A DNA stretch of 64,000 nucleotides, taken from the NCBI GenBank assembly GCA_964581605.1, contig CAZOPF010000017.1:1-64000 (forward strand). Reading direction: 5' to 3'. Below, in pieces: positions 47,705 through 56,766 of the stretch. Made by a program: the position numbers and the translations under genes. The stretch's first letter is position 1. Each line of letters opens with the position of its first letter. The notes under the pieces were generated by a model. That model had not been told where the DNA came from and ran no database searches. It worked only from the letters and a program-made list of their open reading frames with translations. The stretch is from CAADGU01 sp964581605. Its GTDB lineage: Bacteria; Chloroflexota; Anaerolineae; Promineifilales; Promineifilaceae.

Positions 47705-50700
47705 TTAATCATTGTAAACGCGGGCGATGCCGGAGATGAGGCGGAGAGCGTCGAAGAGTTCGGGGCAGCTGCGGGTACGGCCGTGCCCCAANNNNNNNNN
47801 NNNNNNNNNNNNNNNNNNNNNNNNNNNNNNNNNNNNNNNNNNNNNNNNNNNNNNNNNNNNNNNNNNNNNNNNNNNNNNNNNNNNNNNNNNNGGTGGTTCG
47901 GCGATGAAATCGTCTTCTGGCGGTGGTGGGGTGTAGGTGGTTCGGCCGTTGCCGTTTTCATGGCCGGTGCTGTACCCGTTACCATGCCCATGCCCATTCC
48001 CATTCACCAGCCCCAGATAGGCTGGCTCCTCCTCGGCCGCCAACGCCACTTCCGCATTGGCCGACACGCGATCCACCAGGACACTCAATTCGTCCCCCTT
48101 AACCTGCACCTTGCCCATCACCAGCAGCACCTGGTCTACCGCTACCACCTCCCGACACTCCTTCCAGGTGCGCGGGAAAAAGACGAGATCAATTTTGCCA
48201 TCCAGGTCTTCCAGCACGGCAAAGGCCATCGGTTCGCCCTTTTTCGTCGTCAGCGTGCGCAAATGGCTGATCATGCCTGCCAGTTTGACCGTCTTGGTGT
48301 GCCAGTTGGCGTCAATATCGGGGATAGCGGCCGTAGTCAGGGTGGTGAGGCTGGCTAACGGCCGTTCCAATGGATGCTCGGACACATGCACCCCCAGCGC
48401 CTCTTTCTCCCATTCCAACAGCACTTTGTGGTCAACTTTCGCCACCTGTTCCGGCGGATGCAGCAGGTCAACGGCCACCTTCAACGTCGGCGTGCCGGTC
48501 GCCCCACCAAACAAACTCATCTGCCCAATGGAAGCGGCCGCGTGTTCCGTGCCGCTGTAGCTGACCAGCCGATCCAACGCATCCATCAACTGCGGCGGCG
48601 TCCCCCAACAATCAAAGACGTGTGCTTTGATCATGTATTCTAACGGCCGTTTGCCCACCCGCTTCAAATCCACCCGTTCACACAAATCAGCCACGCTCTG
48701 AAATGGCCCATGGGCCGCCCGCTCCGCCAAAATCTGGTTCAGCGCCGCCTCGCCTGCATTTTTAATCGCCCCCAACCCAAAGCGGATGAGATGCCGCTCA
48801 CTTGTATCCTCTATCGTAAAATCAAGCGCGGAGGTATTGATGTCCGGCGGGGCCACATCAATACCCAATGTCTTCGCCTCCGCAAAGTAACGGCGCACCT
48901 TATCCGTATTGTCCCGTTCCACCGAGAGCATCGCCGTCAGGTACTCCACCGGGTAATGCGCCTTCAAAAACGCCGTCTGGCAGGTCACTTTGGCATAGTC
49001 GGCCGCATGGGCGCGATTAAAACCGTACCGGGCAAAAAACTCAATATCCCCCCAAATCCCCTCGCACACCTCCCGTGAATAACCACGAGCCATCGCCCCT
49101 TCGGTGAACTGAATGCGGTGTTTCTCCATCAAATCTTTCTTCTTCTTGGACACCGCTTTGCGGATCATGTCCGCTTCCCCCGGCTCATAGCCCGCCAGAT
49201 TGGAGGCAATCTGGATAATTTGCTCCTGATAGATGGTGATCCCGTAGGTATCACCCAAAATCGGTTCCAGATCGGGGTGGTGGAACTGCACCGGCTCCTG
49301 CCCGTGCATCCGGCGAATATAACCGGGAATCTGCTCCATTGGCCCCGGCCGATACAGCGAAATAGCGGCCACAATATGGTCAAAACGGCGCGGCCGCATG
49401 TCGGTCATCAGCCGTTTCATACCTGCCCCTTCCACCTGGAACACACCGGCCACGCGCCCCTGTGCCAGCATCTCAAACAACTTCTCCGGCTTCTTCGTCG
49501 GGTCTGGCCCCACATGCCCGGTGTCGTAGGGGATGTTATCCATGGTGTAGCGCACCCCATACCGCTCTTCAATCAACCTGGCGGCGCGGCGCATGACCGT
49601 CAGCGTACTCAGCCCCAGAAAGTCCACTTTCAGCAGGCCAATAGATTCCACAATTTCCATCGGCCACTGCGTTACGCGATCCAGGCCGCCCAGCCCTTCC
49701 TCGCCGCTGGTGGGGCGGTTGAGGGGCACGTATTCCTCCAACGGCCGATCGGAAATGATCACCCCGGCCGCATGGCTGGAGGCATGGCGTGTCACTCCCT
49801 CCAAACTGCGGGCCGTATCCAGCAGCTCTTTTACCGCCTTCTCCCCTTTGTACCGTTGCTCTAATTCGGCCGAATAAAACTCGTGATCTTTGCTCAACAC
49901 ATCGGCAATGTGCGCCGGTTTGCCGGGGATGGCCGGGATCAGCCGGGCAATGGCGTCCACCTCTGGCAGGGGCATATCCAGCGCCCGCCCCACATCCCGA
50001 ATGGCCGCCCGCGCTCCCATCGTGCCAAAGGTGATGATTTGGGCTACTTTTTCCGCGCCGTACCGTCGTTTGGCATAAGCGACCATCCAATGGCGCACGT
50101 CGTCGGGATAATCCAGGTCAATATCCGGCATGGAAACCCGCCCCGGATTCAGGAAACGCTCGAAAATGAGGCCGTTTGCCAGAGGGTCCAGGCTGGTGAT
50201 GCCTAAGGTGTAGGCCACCACCGACCCCGCGCCGGAACCACGCACATTCCACCAGATGTCATTTTCTTTCCACTCCTGGTAGCTTTCATGCGGGAACGGG
50301 TCTTGATGTAACTGCCACCAACGGTCGGAGCGGGCGGCCCATTCGCACAAATCCCAGACAATGAGGAAGTAAGTCTCAAACCCCATGCCGTTAATGATGC
50401 GCAGTTCGTGGCCCAGCCGGGCGTGTAGGGCAGCATCGTTTTGGGCGCGTTCGGCCCCGTACCGCCAGGCCAGCCCTTCTTCGCATAACATGCGTAAATA
50501 ACCGGGGGCATCATATCCGGCCGGGACCTCAAAATGGGGCAGATGGTAATTTTTGTCGTCCAGTTCAACCGCGCACTGTTCCACGATGAGCAGGCTGTTT
50601 TGCAGTGCGTTCTCCACGACGGTTTCGGGGTAGCCCTGGAAGAGACGCCACATTTCGTCGTAGGATTTCAGGTAGTACCCTTGGTCAGAGAAGCGCAATT

Positions 50701-51415
50701 TGGGGTTTTGTACGGTGGAGCTGGTCTGGATGCAGAGCAGCACGTCGTGAGGGGCGGCGTCGGCGGCACGGACGTAATGCACGTCGTTGGTAGCCAGAAA
50801 GTTGTGTTCCAGGCCAAAGTGGGGCGCCATTTCGATTAGCTTTTTGTTGACCTGGCTGAGTTCGGGAATGGAATGTTCTTGTAGTTCCAGAAAGAGCCGT
50901 TCTTTGCCGAAGATGTCCAGATATTCGCCGAGGAGCTGGTGCGCCAGTTTCAGGTTGCCATTGCTGAGGGCTTGCGGAATTTCGGCGGCCATGCAGCCGG
51001 TGGTGGCGATAAGGCCGTTGCTGTGGGCGGCCATGAAGGGGCGGTCTATGCGGGGTTTGTAGTAGTAGCCGTCTAGCTGTGCGGCCGTAGCAATGTGCAG
51101 CAGATTGCGGTAGCCGGTCTGGTTTTGGGCCAGCAGCAGCATGTGGTAGCGGGTTTTGTCGAGTTGGGGGTCTTTGTCGCTCATGCGGCGGCGGGCCAGG
51201 TAGGTTTCGATGCCGATGATGGGTTTGACGCCTGCTTCTTTGGCGGCACGGTAAAATTCGAGGGTGCCATACATCGCGCCGTGGTCGGTGAGGGCGACGG
51301 CCGTTTGCCCCAATTCCGCCGCTCGCCTCACCAGATCATCCACCCGGCTCAACCCGTCGAGCAGGGAGTATTCGCTGTGGCAGTGCAGGTGGACAAATTG
51401 CTGGTCATCTGACAT
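47705..51415 (-). CDS. dnaE: DNA polymerase III alpha subunit, with assembly gap
   Basis: Replicative polymerase subunit, about 1,236 residues with the gap included. N-terminal PHP domain starts VHLHCHSEYSLLDGLSRV and ALTDHGAMYGTLEF; the C-family palm carries the catalytic Asp pair in SMPDIDLDYPDDVRHW and the third in the VDFLGLSTLTVMRRA region; thumb/fingers show GVIISDRPLEEYVPL and YQEQIIQIASNLAGYEPGEADMIRKAVSKKK. After the helix-hairpin-helix section comes an OB fold (VKLAGMISHLRTLTTKKGEPMAFAVLED). A Gly/His/Asn-rich linker (NGNGHGHGNGYSTGHENGNG) precedes 100 N at 47792-47891; the true length between linker and C-terminus is unknown. Confidence 0.95.
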   Translation of the reverse strand: MSDDQQFVHLHCHSEYSLLDGLSRVDDLVRRAAELGQTAVALTDHGAMYGTLEFYRAAKEAGVKPIIGIETYLARRRMSDKDPQLDKTRYHMLLLAQNQTGYRNLLHIATAAQLDGYYYKPRIDRPFMAAHSNGLIATTGCMAAEIPQALSNGNLKLAHQLLGEYLDIFGKERLFLELQEHSIPELSQVNKKLIEMAPHFGLEHNFLATNDVHYVRAADAAPHDVLLCIQTSSTVQNPKLRFSDQGYYLKSYDEMWRLFQGYPETVVENALQNSLLIVEQCAVELDDKNYHLPHFEVPAGYDAPGYLRMLCEEGLAWRYGAERAQNDAALHARLGHELRIINGMGFETYFLIVWDLCEWAARSDRWWQLHQDPFPHESYQEWKENDIWWNVRGSGAGSVVAYTLGITSLDPLANGLIFERFLNPGRVSMPDIDLDYPDDVRHWMVAYAKRRYGAEKVAQIITFGTMGARAAIRDVGRALDMPLPEVDAIARLIPAIPGKPAHIADVLSKDHEFYSAELEQRYKGEKAVKELLDTARSLEGVTRHASSHAAGVIISDRPLEEYVPLNRPTSGEEGLGGLDRVTQWPMEIVESIGLLKVDFLGLSTLTVMRRAARLIEERYGVRYTMDNIPYDTGHVGPDPTKKPEKLFEMLAQGRVAGVFQVEGAGMKRLMTDMRPRRFDHIVAAISLYRPGPMEQIPGYIRRMHGQEPVQFHHPDLEPILGDTYGITIYQEQIIQIASNLAGYEPGEADMIRKAVSKKKKDLMEKHRIQFTEGAMARGYSREVCEGIWGDIEFFARYGFNRAHAADYAKVTCQTAFLKAHYPVEYLTAMLSVERDNTDKVRRYFAEAKTLGIDVAPPDINTSALDFTIEDTSERHLIRFGLGAIKNAGEAALNQILAERAAHGPFQSVADLCERVDLKRVGKRPLEYMIKAHVFDCWGTPPQLMDALDRLVSYSGTEHAAASIGQMSLFGGATGTPTLKVAVDLLHPPEQVAKVDHKVLLEWEKEALGVHVSEHPLERPLASLTTLTTAAIPDIDANWHTKTVKLAGMISHLRTLTTKKGEPMAFAVLEDLDGKIDLVFFPRTWKECREVVAVDQVLLVMGKVQVKGDELSVLVDRVSANAEVALAAEEEPAYLGLVNGNGHGHGNGYSTGHENGNGRTTYTPPPPEDDFIAEPXXXXXXXXXXXXXXXXXXXXXXXXXXXXXXXXXXLGHGRTRSCPELFDALRLISGIARVYND
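47792..47891. other. Assembly gap, 100 N
   Basis: Exactly 100 undetermined bases near the dnaE 3' end, next to a low-complexity Gly/His/Asn-coding stretch that may have hindered assembly. Confidence 0.98.
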
Positions 51416-51572
51416 GGTGTGGCCTTTTTCAGTGAACAGTGAAGGTCTACTGTTTACTATTTACTTCCTAATTGTTGTATTATCCCGCATGGAGAGGAGT
51501 ATACCACAAACGGCCGTAGCTGCCGCGAATTGGCAAAATTTTAAGGCGTTTTTTGGGGGGGAAGTATCTGGC

Positions 51573-51605
51573 AGACATCCAATTTCTCAAAGAAATCGGA
51601 TGTCT
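51573..51605. repeat. agacatcc hairpin, second copy
   Basis: agacatccaatttct and agaaatcggatgtct with loop caa; one mismatch against the 43484-43516 copy. The spacer 51416-51669 also has an agtgaacagt/tactgttt repeat near 51430 and two ACGGCCGT copies. Confidence 0.7.
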
Positions 51606-51669
51606 AGGGGACAATGAAGCGTTACGGCCGTGCAAGCCAAATGGAGGAGCGTATGGTTATATGCCCTTA

Positions 51670-52731
51670 CTAAACGGCATCGGCCGTTAAAGATTCTTCC
51701 ACTGGAGGTTTTGTCTGGCCGACTGGCTCCTTGCCCGGTGGTTTGGCGATGGTGTGCCGCCGCCGCTCTCTGGTAAACAGGCTCTGCACGCCAATAAAGA
51801 TGAGCGTCAGCGCACCCACGGCAATGCGTGTCCACCACGAACTCAGGTTGCCGTTGAACTGGATGAGCATCTGGATCAGCCCGGTGACCAACACGCCAAA
51901 GAGGGTGCCAAAGACGTAACCTTGTCCGCCGGTCAGCAGCGTTCCCCCAATCACCACCGAGGCGATAGCGTCCAATTCCACGTTGGTGGCATATAGCCCA
52001 TGCCCGGAAAGCAGGGAAATGCTAAAGACGATACCGGCAAGAGAGGAACAAAACCCGTTTAGAGCGTAGACAGAAATTTTGATACGGCCGACTGGCAAAC
52101 CCATCAACAACGCCGACTGTTCGCTCCCACCAATGGCATAAATGGAACGGCCGTAGCGCGTAAAATAGGCCACATACATCCCCACCACCAACACCGCCAG
52201 CGCCACCAACGCCCCCAGGCTGATAAACGCCTTCTCCACCCCTGGAATAGGCAGCCGATAAAGCGCCATCGCCCGATACAACTCGTGCCGGATGGGAATG
52301 GCGTCCAGGCTGATGAAAAAACACATACCCCTGGCAAAAAACATGCCCGCCAGCGTCACAATAAACGGCTGCACCTTGAACACATGAATAATGGTGCCCA
52401 TCGTCGCGCCGAGTAAAGTACCCATCAGCAGCATGAGCGGGATGACCACAAACGGGCTTAGCCCTACCTTTTCCAGCAGCGCGGCCGAAGCCACCGAAGT
52501 CAGGGCAATCACGGCCCCCACCGACAAGTCAATCCCTTTAGACAGGATCACAAAGGTCATGCCAATGGAGGTGATGAGCAGGAAGGCGTTATTGACAAAT
52601 AAATTCAGAAACGTCTGCGGCTGGCGCATCCCCTTGTATTGCAGGTAGCCATATAGATACAGGACAACAAACACCCCAATCGTCGCCAGCAAAGGCATCA
52701 ATTTCCGGTCAATTTTGAGTCGCTCCATCAT
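51670..52731 (-). CDS. yjfF-like: ABC sugar permease, YjfF-like
   Basis: 353 residues with about eight to ten membrane segments and the BPD_transp_2 pattern of ribose/galactofuranose importers (ITSIGMTFVILSKGIDLSVGAVIALTS, QPFIVTLAGMFFARG, VELDAIASVVIGGTLLTGGQGYVFGTLFGVL). Last gene of a four-gene importer; the start overlaps the end of the YtfT-like gene by four bases. The C-terminal tail after about residue 315 is charged and cytosolic. Confidence 0.88.
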   Translation of the reverse strand: MMERLKIDRKLMPLLATIGVFVVLYLYGYLQYKGMRQPQTFLNLFVNNAFLLITSIGMTFVILSKGIDLSVGAVIALTSVASAALLEKVGLSPFVVIPLMLLMGTLLGATMGTIIHVFKVQPFIVTLAGMFFARGMCFFISLDAIPIRHELYRAMALYRLPIPGVEKAFISLGALVALAVLVVGMYVAYFTRYGRSIYAIGGSEQSALLMGLPVGRIKISVYALNGFCSSLAGIVFSISLLSGHGLYATNVELDAIASVVIGGTLLTGGQGYVFGTLFGVLVTGLIQMLIQFNGNLSSWWTRIAVGALTLIFIGVQSLFTRERRRHTIAKPPGKEPVGQTKPPVEESLTADAV

Positions 52732-53795
52732 GGCTGGACTCCTTTGCGCTCAAACACCCGGCTGAGTACCAGCTTGGTCTGATCAGAATAAAGCAAGATG
52801 ACAATGAGCACCACCAGGGCTTTGATGGCGGAGGCGGCCATAGCCGGGACGCCCAGCGCGTACATGGTGGTGGTGGTGCTTTGAATGACCAACGCGCCAA
52901 TTACACTGGCTAACAGGGAAAATCGGCCGCCCGTCATCAATGTGCCGCCAATCACCACCGCCAGAATGGCGTCCAGTTCCAGATTTAGCCCGGCGTTGTT
53001 GGCGTCCGCACTTTTGACGTTAGAGCTATAAATCAGCCCGGCCACACCGGCGCAAAAACCGCAGATGGTGTACACAATCAGCTTGATGTTTTTCTCGCTG
53101 ATGCCGCTGAGATAGCTGGAACGGCCGTTAATGCCCACCGACTCCACAAACAAGCCAAACGCCGTCCGCCGCGCCAGCAGCCAGGTGAGCAAAAAGACCA
53201 GCGCCACAATAAAAAGCGGAAATGGCAGCCCCAGCAAATGTCCATTGCCGATAAAAAAGTAGCGGCTGTAATAAACGGTGATGATCTGGCCGTTGGTGAT
53301 GAGTTGGGCAATACCCCGGCCAGCCACCATTAGCACCAGCGTCGCCACCATCGGCTGGATTTTGCCTCTGGAAATGAGCAGCCCATTCCAAAAACCGCAG
53401 GCGGTGGACACGGCCAATGCCGCCAGAATGCACAGCCACAGCGGTGTATACGTGACATCCTTAATCAATTCTTCTGAGCTAATCAGCTGCCGGGCCAGAG
53501 CGGGATTGATGAGCACGGTGGCCGTCGCTGCCGAGATCGCTACCACGGCACCGACGGACAGGTCCACACCACCAGTGGCAATGACCATCGTCATGCCGAT
53601 GGCCAGCAGCATCAAAATGGAGCCACGATTGAGAATATCAATGAGAAAGCCGGAGAGACGGCCGTCTTTGATTTCAATGTCATAAAAACCCGGCGTAAAG
53701 AACAAATTGAAGAGCATGATCAACGCCAGGGCCAGGAGGGGCCAAAATAACTGGCTGTCACGCAGCCGCTGCCAGGAAAACCGTGATTGCTTCAT
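52728..53795 (-). CDS. ytfT-like: ABC sugar permease, YtfT-like
   Basis: 355 residues, same permease family as the next gene (LLAIGMTMVIATGGVDLSVGAVVAIS, GLNLELDAILAVVIGGTLMTGGRFSLLASVIGALVIQS). Together they form the two-permease channel of a YtfQRT-YjfF-type importer, which in E. coli takes up galactofuranose. Overlaps both its neighbours by four bases, so translation is coupled through the operon. Confidence 0.88.
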   Translation of the reverse strand: MKQSRFSWQRLRDSQLFWPLLALALIMLFNLFFTPGFYDIEIKDGRLSGFLIDILNRGSILMLLAIGMTMVIATGGVDLSVGAVVAISAATATVLINPALARQLISSEELIKDVTYTPLWLCILAALAVSTACGFWNGLLISRGKIQPMVATLVLMVAGRGIAQLITNGQIITVYYSRYFFIGNGHLLGLPFPLFIVALVFLLTWLLARRTAFGLFVESVGINGRSSYLSGISEKNIKLIVYTICGFCAGVAGLIYSSNVKSADANNAGLNLELDAILAVVIGGTLMTGGRFSLLASVIGALVIQSTTTTMYALGVPAMAASAIKALVVLIVILLYSDQTKLVLSRVFERKGVQP

Positions 53796-55345
53796 GTTGC
53801 ACCACTCCCTATGCCGCTCACGGCCGTGCCACCCCCGGCCATCACTTGCATGATGGTGTGTTCGTCCACTTCACCGGAAAACTCGGTCACTTTTTGCTGG
53901 TCACGCAAGACGGCGATGCGGTGGCTGGTGCGCAGCACTTCTTCCAATTCGGAGGAGATGAAGATGCACGCCTTGCCTTCTTCGGCCAGTTCCAGCACCA
54001 ATTTTTGAATTTCCGCCTTCGCGCCAATGTCAATACCGCGTGTTGGTTCATCCAGGATGAGAACCTGCGGATTGGTGGCCAGCCAGCGCGCCAGGATCAC
54101 CTTTTGCTGGTTGCCGCCGCTGAGATTTTTAACGGCCTGCTCGGCCGATGGCGTGCTGATGTTCAGCATTTTGATGAATTTGTCCGCTAACTGCTGCTGC
54201 TGCTGCCGACTGAGCCGTTTGAACCAGCCGCGATTGGATTGCAGAGCCAGGGCAATGTTTTCTCTGACGGTCAATTCATCCACGATACCATCAGCCTTGC
54301 GGTCCTCAGGACAAAAAGCGATGCCTCTGGCAATGGATTCGGCCGGGGAAGTTTTGTGTACATCATTACCGGCGAAGGTGAGCGAACCGCTGTCTGGTTT
54401 GTCTACGCCAAAGAGCAGGTGCGCCGTTTCGGTGCGGCCAGATCCTAACAGCCCGGCGAATCCCAGCACTTCCCCGGCGTGTAGCTCTAAATCGAAGGGG
54501 TGGACTGAACCACGACGGCCGTACCCCTTTGCTTGCAATATCGGTTCTTCTTGCTGATGCTGGCCGCTCATCAATTTGATCTGGGCCATGTCGTTAAAGT
54601 CGCCAATCATGCGGCCAAGCATCAGGGCAATGAGTTCCAGGCGGGGCAGTGCGGCCGTTTCATATGTACCCACCAACTGACCATTACGCAAAATCGTCAC
54701 CCGGTCGGTCACTTCATAAATCTGGTTGATGAAATGGGTGATGAAGATAATGCCCAGCCCCTCTTCTCTCAATTTGCGCAAGACAGCAAACAGGTTTTCT
54801 GTCTCATGTGTGTCCAGGCTGGAGGTCGGTTCGTCCAAAATGAGGATTTTGGCAGAGGAAATTTCCAGAGCGCGGGCAATAGCTACCATCTGCTTGACGG
54901 CGATGGAGTAATCGCCTAAATCCCGGCGCACGTCAATATCCACGTTTAGGCGAACCAGGATTTCTCGCGCCCGCTTTTGCATCCCGCGCCGATCAATACG
55001 GCCGAACTTACGCGGTTCACGGCCGATCAAAATGTTTTCGGCCACCGGCAGGTTATCGCACAGGTTAATCTCCTGGTAAACGGTGCTGATGCCCAGCGAT
55101 TGGGCGTGCTGCGGCGACTTGACTTGAACAGGTTGTCCCAGGAGGGTGACACGGCCGTGATCCGGCCGTTCCACCCCGGTAATAATCTTGATCAACGTAG
55201 ATTTCCCGGCCCCGTTTTCCCCCACCAACGCATGAATTTCGCCCCCATTCAGGGCAAAGTCCACATTTTCCAACGCCTGCACGCCCGGAAAAGCCTTGGA
55301 AATACCTTGCATCGTCAGGAGGGGAATGGCTGGTTCTGTGGGCAT
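53792..55345 (-). CDS. ytfR-like: Sugar ABC ATPase, YtfR/RbsA-like
   Basis: 517 residues made of two fused ATPase domains. First Walker A LVGENGAGKSTLIKI, Walker B ILILDEPTSSLD; in the second, the P-loop is degenerate (GLLGSGRTETAHLL) as usual for this family, with signature LSGGNQQKVILARWL and DEPTRGIDIGAKAEI. It powers the two permeases coded downstream. Its end overlaps the YtfT-like ATG. Confidence 0.93.
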   Translation of the reverse strand: MPTEPAIPLLTMQGISKAFPGVQALENVDFALNGGEIHALVGENGAGKSTLIKIITGVERPDHGRVTLLGQPVQVKSPQHAQSLGISTVYQEINLCDNLPVAENILIGREPRKFGRIDRRGMQKRAREILVRLNVDIDVRRDLGDYSIAVKQMVAIARALEISSAKILILDEPTSSLDTHETENLFAVLRKLREEGLGIIFITHFINQIYEVTDRVTILRNGQLVGTYETAALPRLELIALMLGRMIGDFNDMAQIKLMSGQHQQEEPILQAKGYGRRGSVHPFDLELHAGEVLGFAGLLGSGRTETAHLLFGVDKPDSGSLTFAGNDVHKTSPAESIARGIAFCPEDRKADGIVDELTVRENIALALQSNRGWFKRLSRQQQQQLADKFIKMLNISTPSAEQAVKNLSGGNQQKVILARWLATNPQVLILDEPTRGIDIGAKAEIQKLVLELAEEGKACIFISSELEEVLRTSHRIAVLRDQQKVTEFSGEVDEHTIMQVMAGGGTAVSGIGSGAT

Positions 55346-55356
55346 GAGAATCCTCG

Positions 55357-55425
55357 TTAACGCAAAACGTAAAACGTAACCACCTTCATTACGTTTTACG
55401 TTTCACGTTTCACGTTTTACGCTTA
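55357..55425. repeat. acgtaaa heptamer repeat, inverted halves
   Basis: cgcaaaacgtaaaacgtaac and, after a gap, ttacgttttacgtttcacgt and cacgttttacgc. It ends exactly at the stop codon of the binding-protein gene. A second copy is at 56488-56552. Confidence 0.75.
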
Positions 55426-56430
55426 ATACTTCCGTTCCGGCAGCAGTTCGGCTGCGTTTTCAGGATAGTATACACTCTCTTCAGAAGGCACCCAATCGGG
55501 CAGTTCTTCGCCGTTCACAGCACGCAGTGCCAGATCATAGAACTGCGGGCCGAGCAGCGGGTTACATTCCACCGTCACATTCAGTTTGCCGTCAATCATT
55601 GCTTCAAATGCCCCGCGTACCGCGTCAATAGAGACAATCTTGATGTCTACGCCGGGTTGCAGGCCGTACTCTTCAATCGCCTGAATGGCCCCAATGGCCA
55701 TGTCATCATTGTGCGCATACAGCCCCACAATTTCGTCGCCGTAATTCTTCAAGAACGCTTCCATTACTTCTTTGCCTTTAGCGCGGGTGAAGTCGCCGGA
55801 TTGAGAATCAATGATTTCAATGTTGTCGTTAAGTGTTTCCCGGAAGCCAGCATAGCGGTCATTGGCGGGGGCGGAGCCGACCGTACCGACCAGTTCCACA
55901 ATTTTGCCACCTTCTGGCAGCAAATTGTTCATTTCGTTGCCCGCTTTGCGCCCTTCTTCCACAAAGTCAGACCCTAAATAGGTGGCGTATAGGTCGCGGG
56001 GCACATCAGCGCGGCGGTCCACCATGATGACGGGGATACCGGCGTCTTTGGCTTCTTGCAAAACCGTTTCCCAACCCGTTTCCACGACGGGTGAGAAGCC
56101 AATCACATCCACGCCTTCAGCGATGTAGGAGCGAATGGCGGCGATCTGGTTTTCCTGTTTCTGTTGGGCGTCAGAGAAACGCAGATCAACGCCTAATTGT
56201 TCGGCCGTTTCCTGAATGGAGGCGGTATTGGCAGTGCGCCATTCACTTTCCGCGCCAATCTGGGCATAGCCGACGACCAAATCTTCCATCGCCTTAGGGC
56301 CAGCGGCTGCTTCTTCGGCCGTATCGGCCGTATCGGCCGTATCGGCCGATTCTTCGCCTCCCGTTGAAGAGCAGGCCACTATCCACAATGACAACAGCAA
56401 TAAAATAATGAGTAAACTGAGCTTTTTCAT
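55423..56430 (-). CDS. ytfQ-like: Sugar-binding lipoprotein, YtfQ-like
   Basis: About 335 residues. Signal peptide with lipobox (LLLLSLWIVAC), a short linker with TADTADTAD coded by exact (atcggccgt) units, then a periplasmic-binding type 1 domain (DLVVGYAQIGAESEWRTANTASIQETAEQLGVDLRFSDAQQKQENQIAAIRSYIAEGVDVIGFSPV and so on) close to YtfQ. ATG 56430 is preferred: the Shine-Dalgarno GGAG is ten bases before it, whereas the ATG at 56439 is only one base away. Feeds the ABC importer downstream. Confidence 0.88.
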   Translation of the reverse strand: MKKLSLLIILLLLSLWIVACSSTGGEESADTADTADTAEEAAAGPKAMEDLVVGYAQIGAESEWRTANTASIQETAEQLGVDLRFSDAQQKQENQIAAIRSYIAEGVDVIGFSPVVETGWETVLQEAKDAGIPVIMVDRRADVPRDLYATYLGSDFVEEGRKAGNEMNNLLPEGGKIVELVGTVGSAPANDRYAGFRETLNDNIEIIDSQSGDFTRAKGKEVMEAFLKNYGDEIVGLYAHNDDMAIGAIQAIEEYGLQPGVDIKIVSIDAVRGAFEAMIDGKLNVTVECNPLLGPQFYDLALRAVNGEELPDWVPSEESVYYPENAAELLPERKY

Positions 56431-56487
56431 CTTATTCATTCTCCTTTCCTTTGCAGGTCTGAATAAAGTGGGTCTTTAAGAGTTCGG

Positions 56488-56552
56488 GGCGGTAAAACGT
56501 AAAACGAAAAGCGTAATGAGAGAGATGATTACGCCTGACGTTTTACGTTTGA
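56488..56552. repeat. acgtaaa heptamer repeat, second copy
   Basis: ggtaaaacgtaaaacgaaaa on the left, gattacgcctgacgttttac on the right. In the spacer 56431-56766 there is also an A/T-rich stretch near 56640-56766 with a small aaagggctttagccttt hairpin that may terminate the upstream rhamnulokinase transcript. Confidence 0.65.
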
Positions 56553-56766
56553 CCAACGAACCCACAAAATCCCAAAGAACCCATGAAACGGTTAATGCAC
56601 AAGATCATAAGCCTTAGCCCAGGCTCAACTCAATCCACTTTTTCAGGAGGTTCTTGTAGAAAAATTGTGACTTTTCTGGCGCAAGAAAAGCCGTCATCCG
56701 GCAGATGTAATTTTTTTAGATGGAAGTTGAAAAATTTGCCAGGAGTAAAAAGGGCTTTAGCCTTTA

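Noticed and set aside
5261..56552. CRISPR arrays
   Set aside because: The tandem units are 7-8 bp with no spacers between them, and no cas genes are present.
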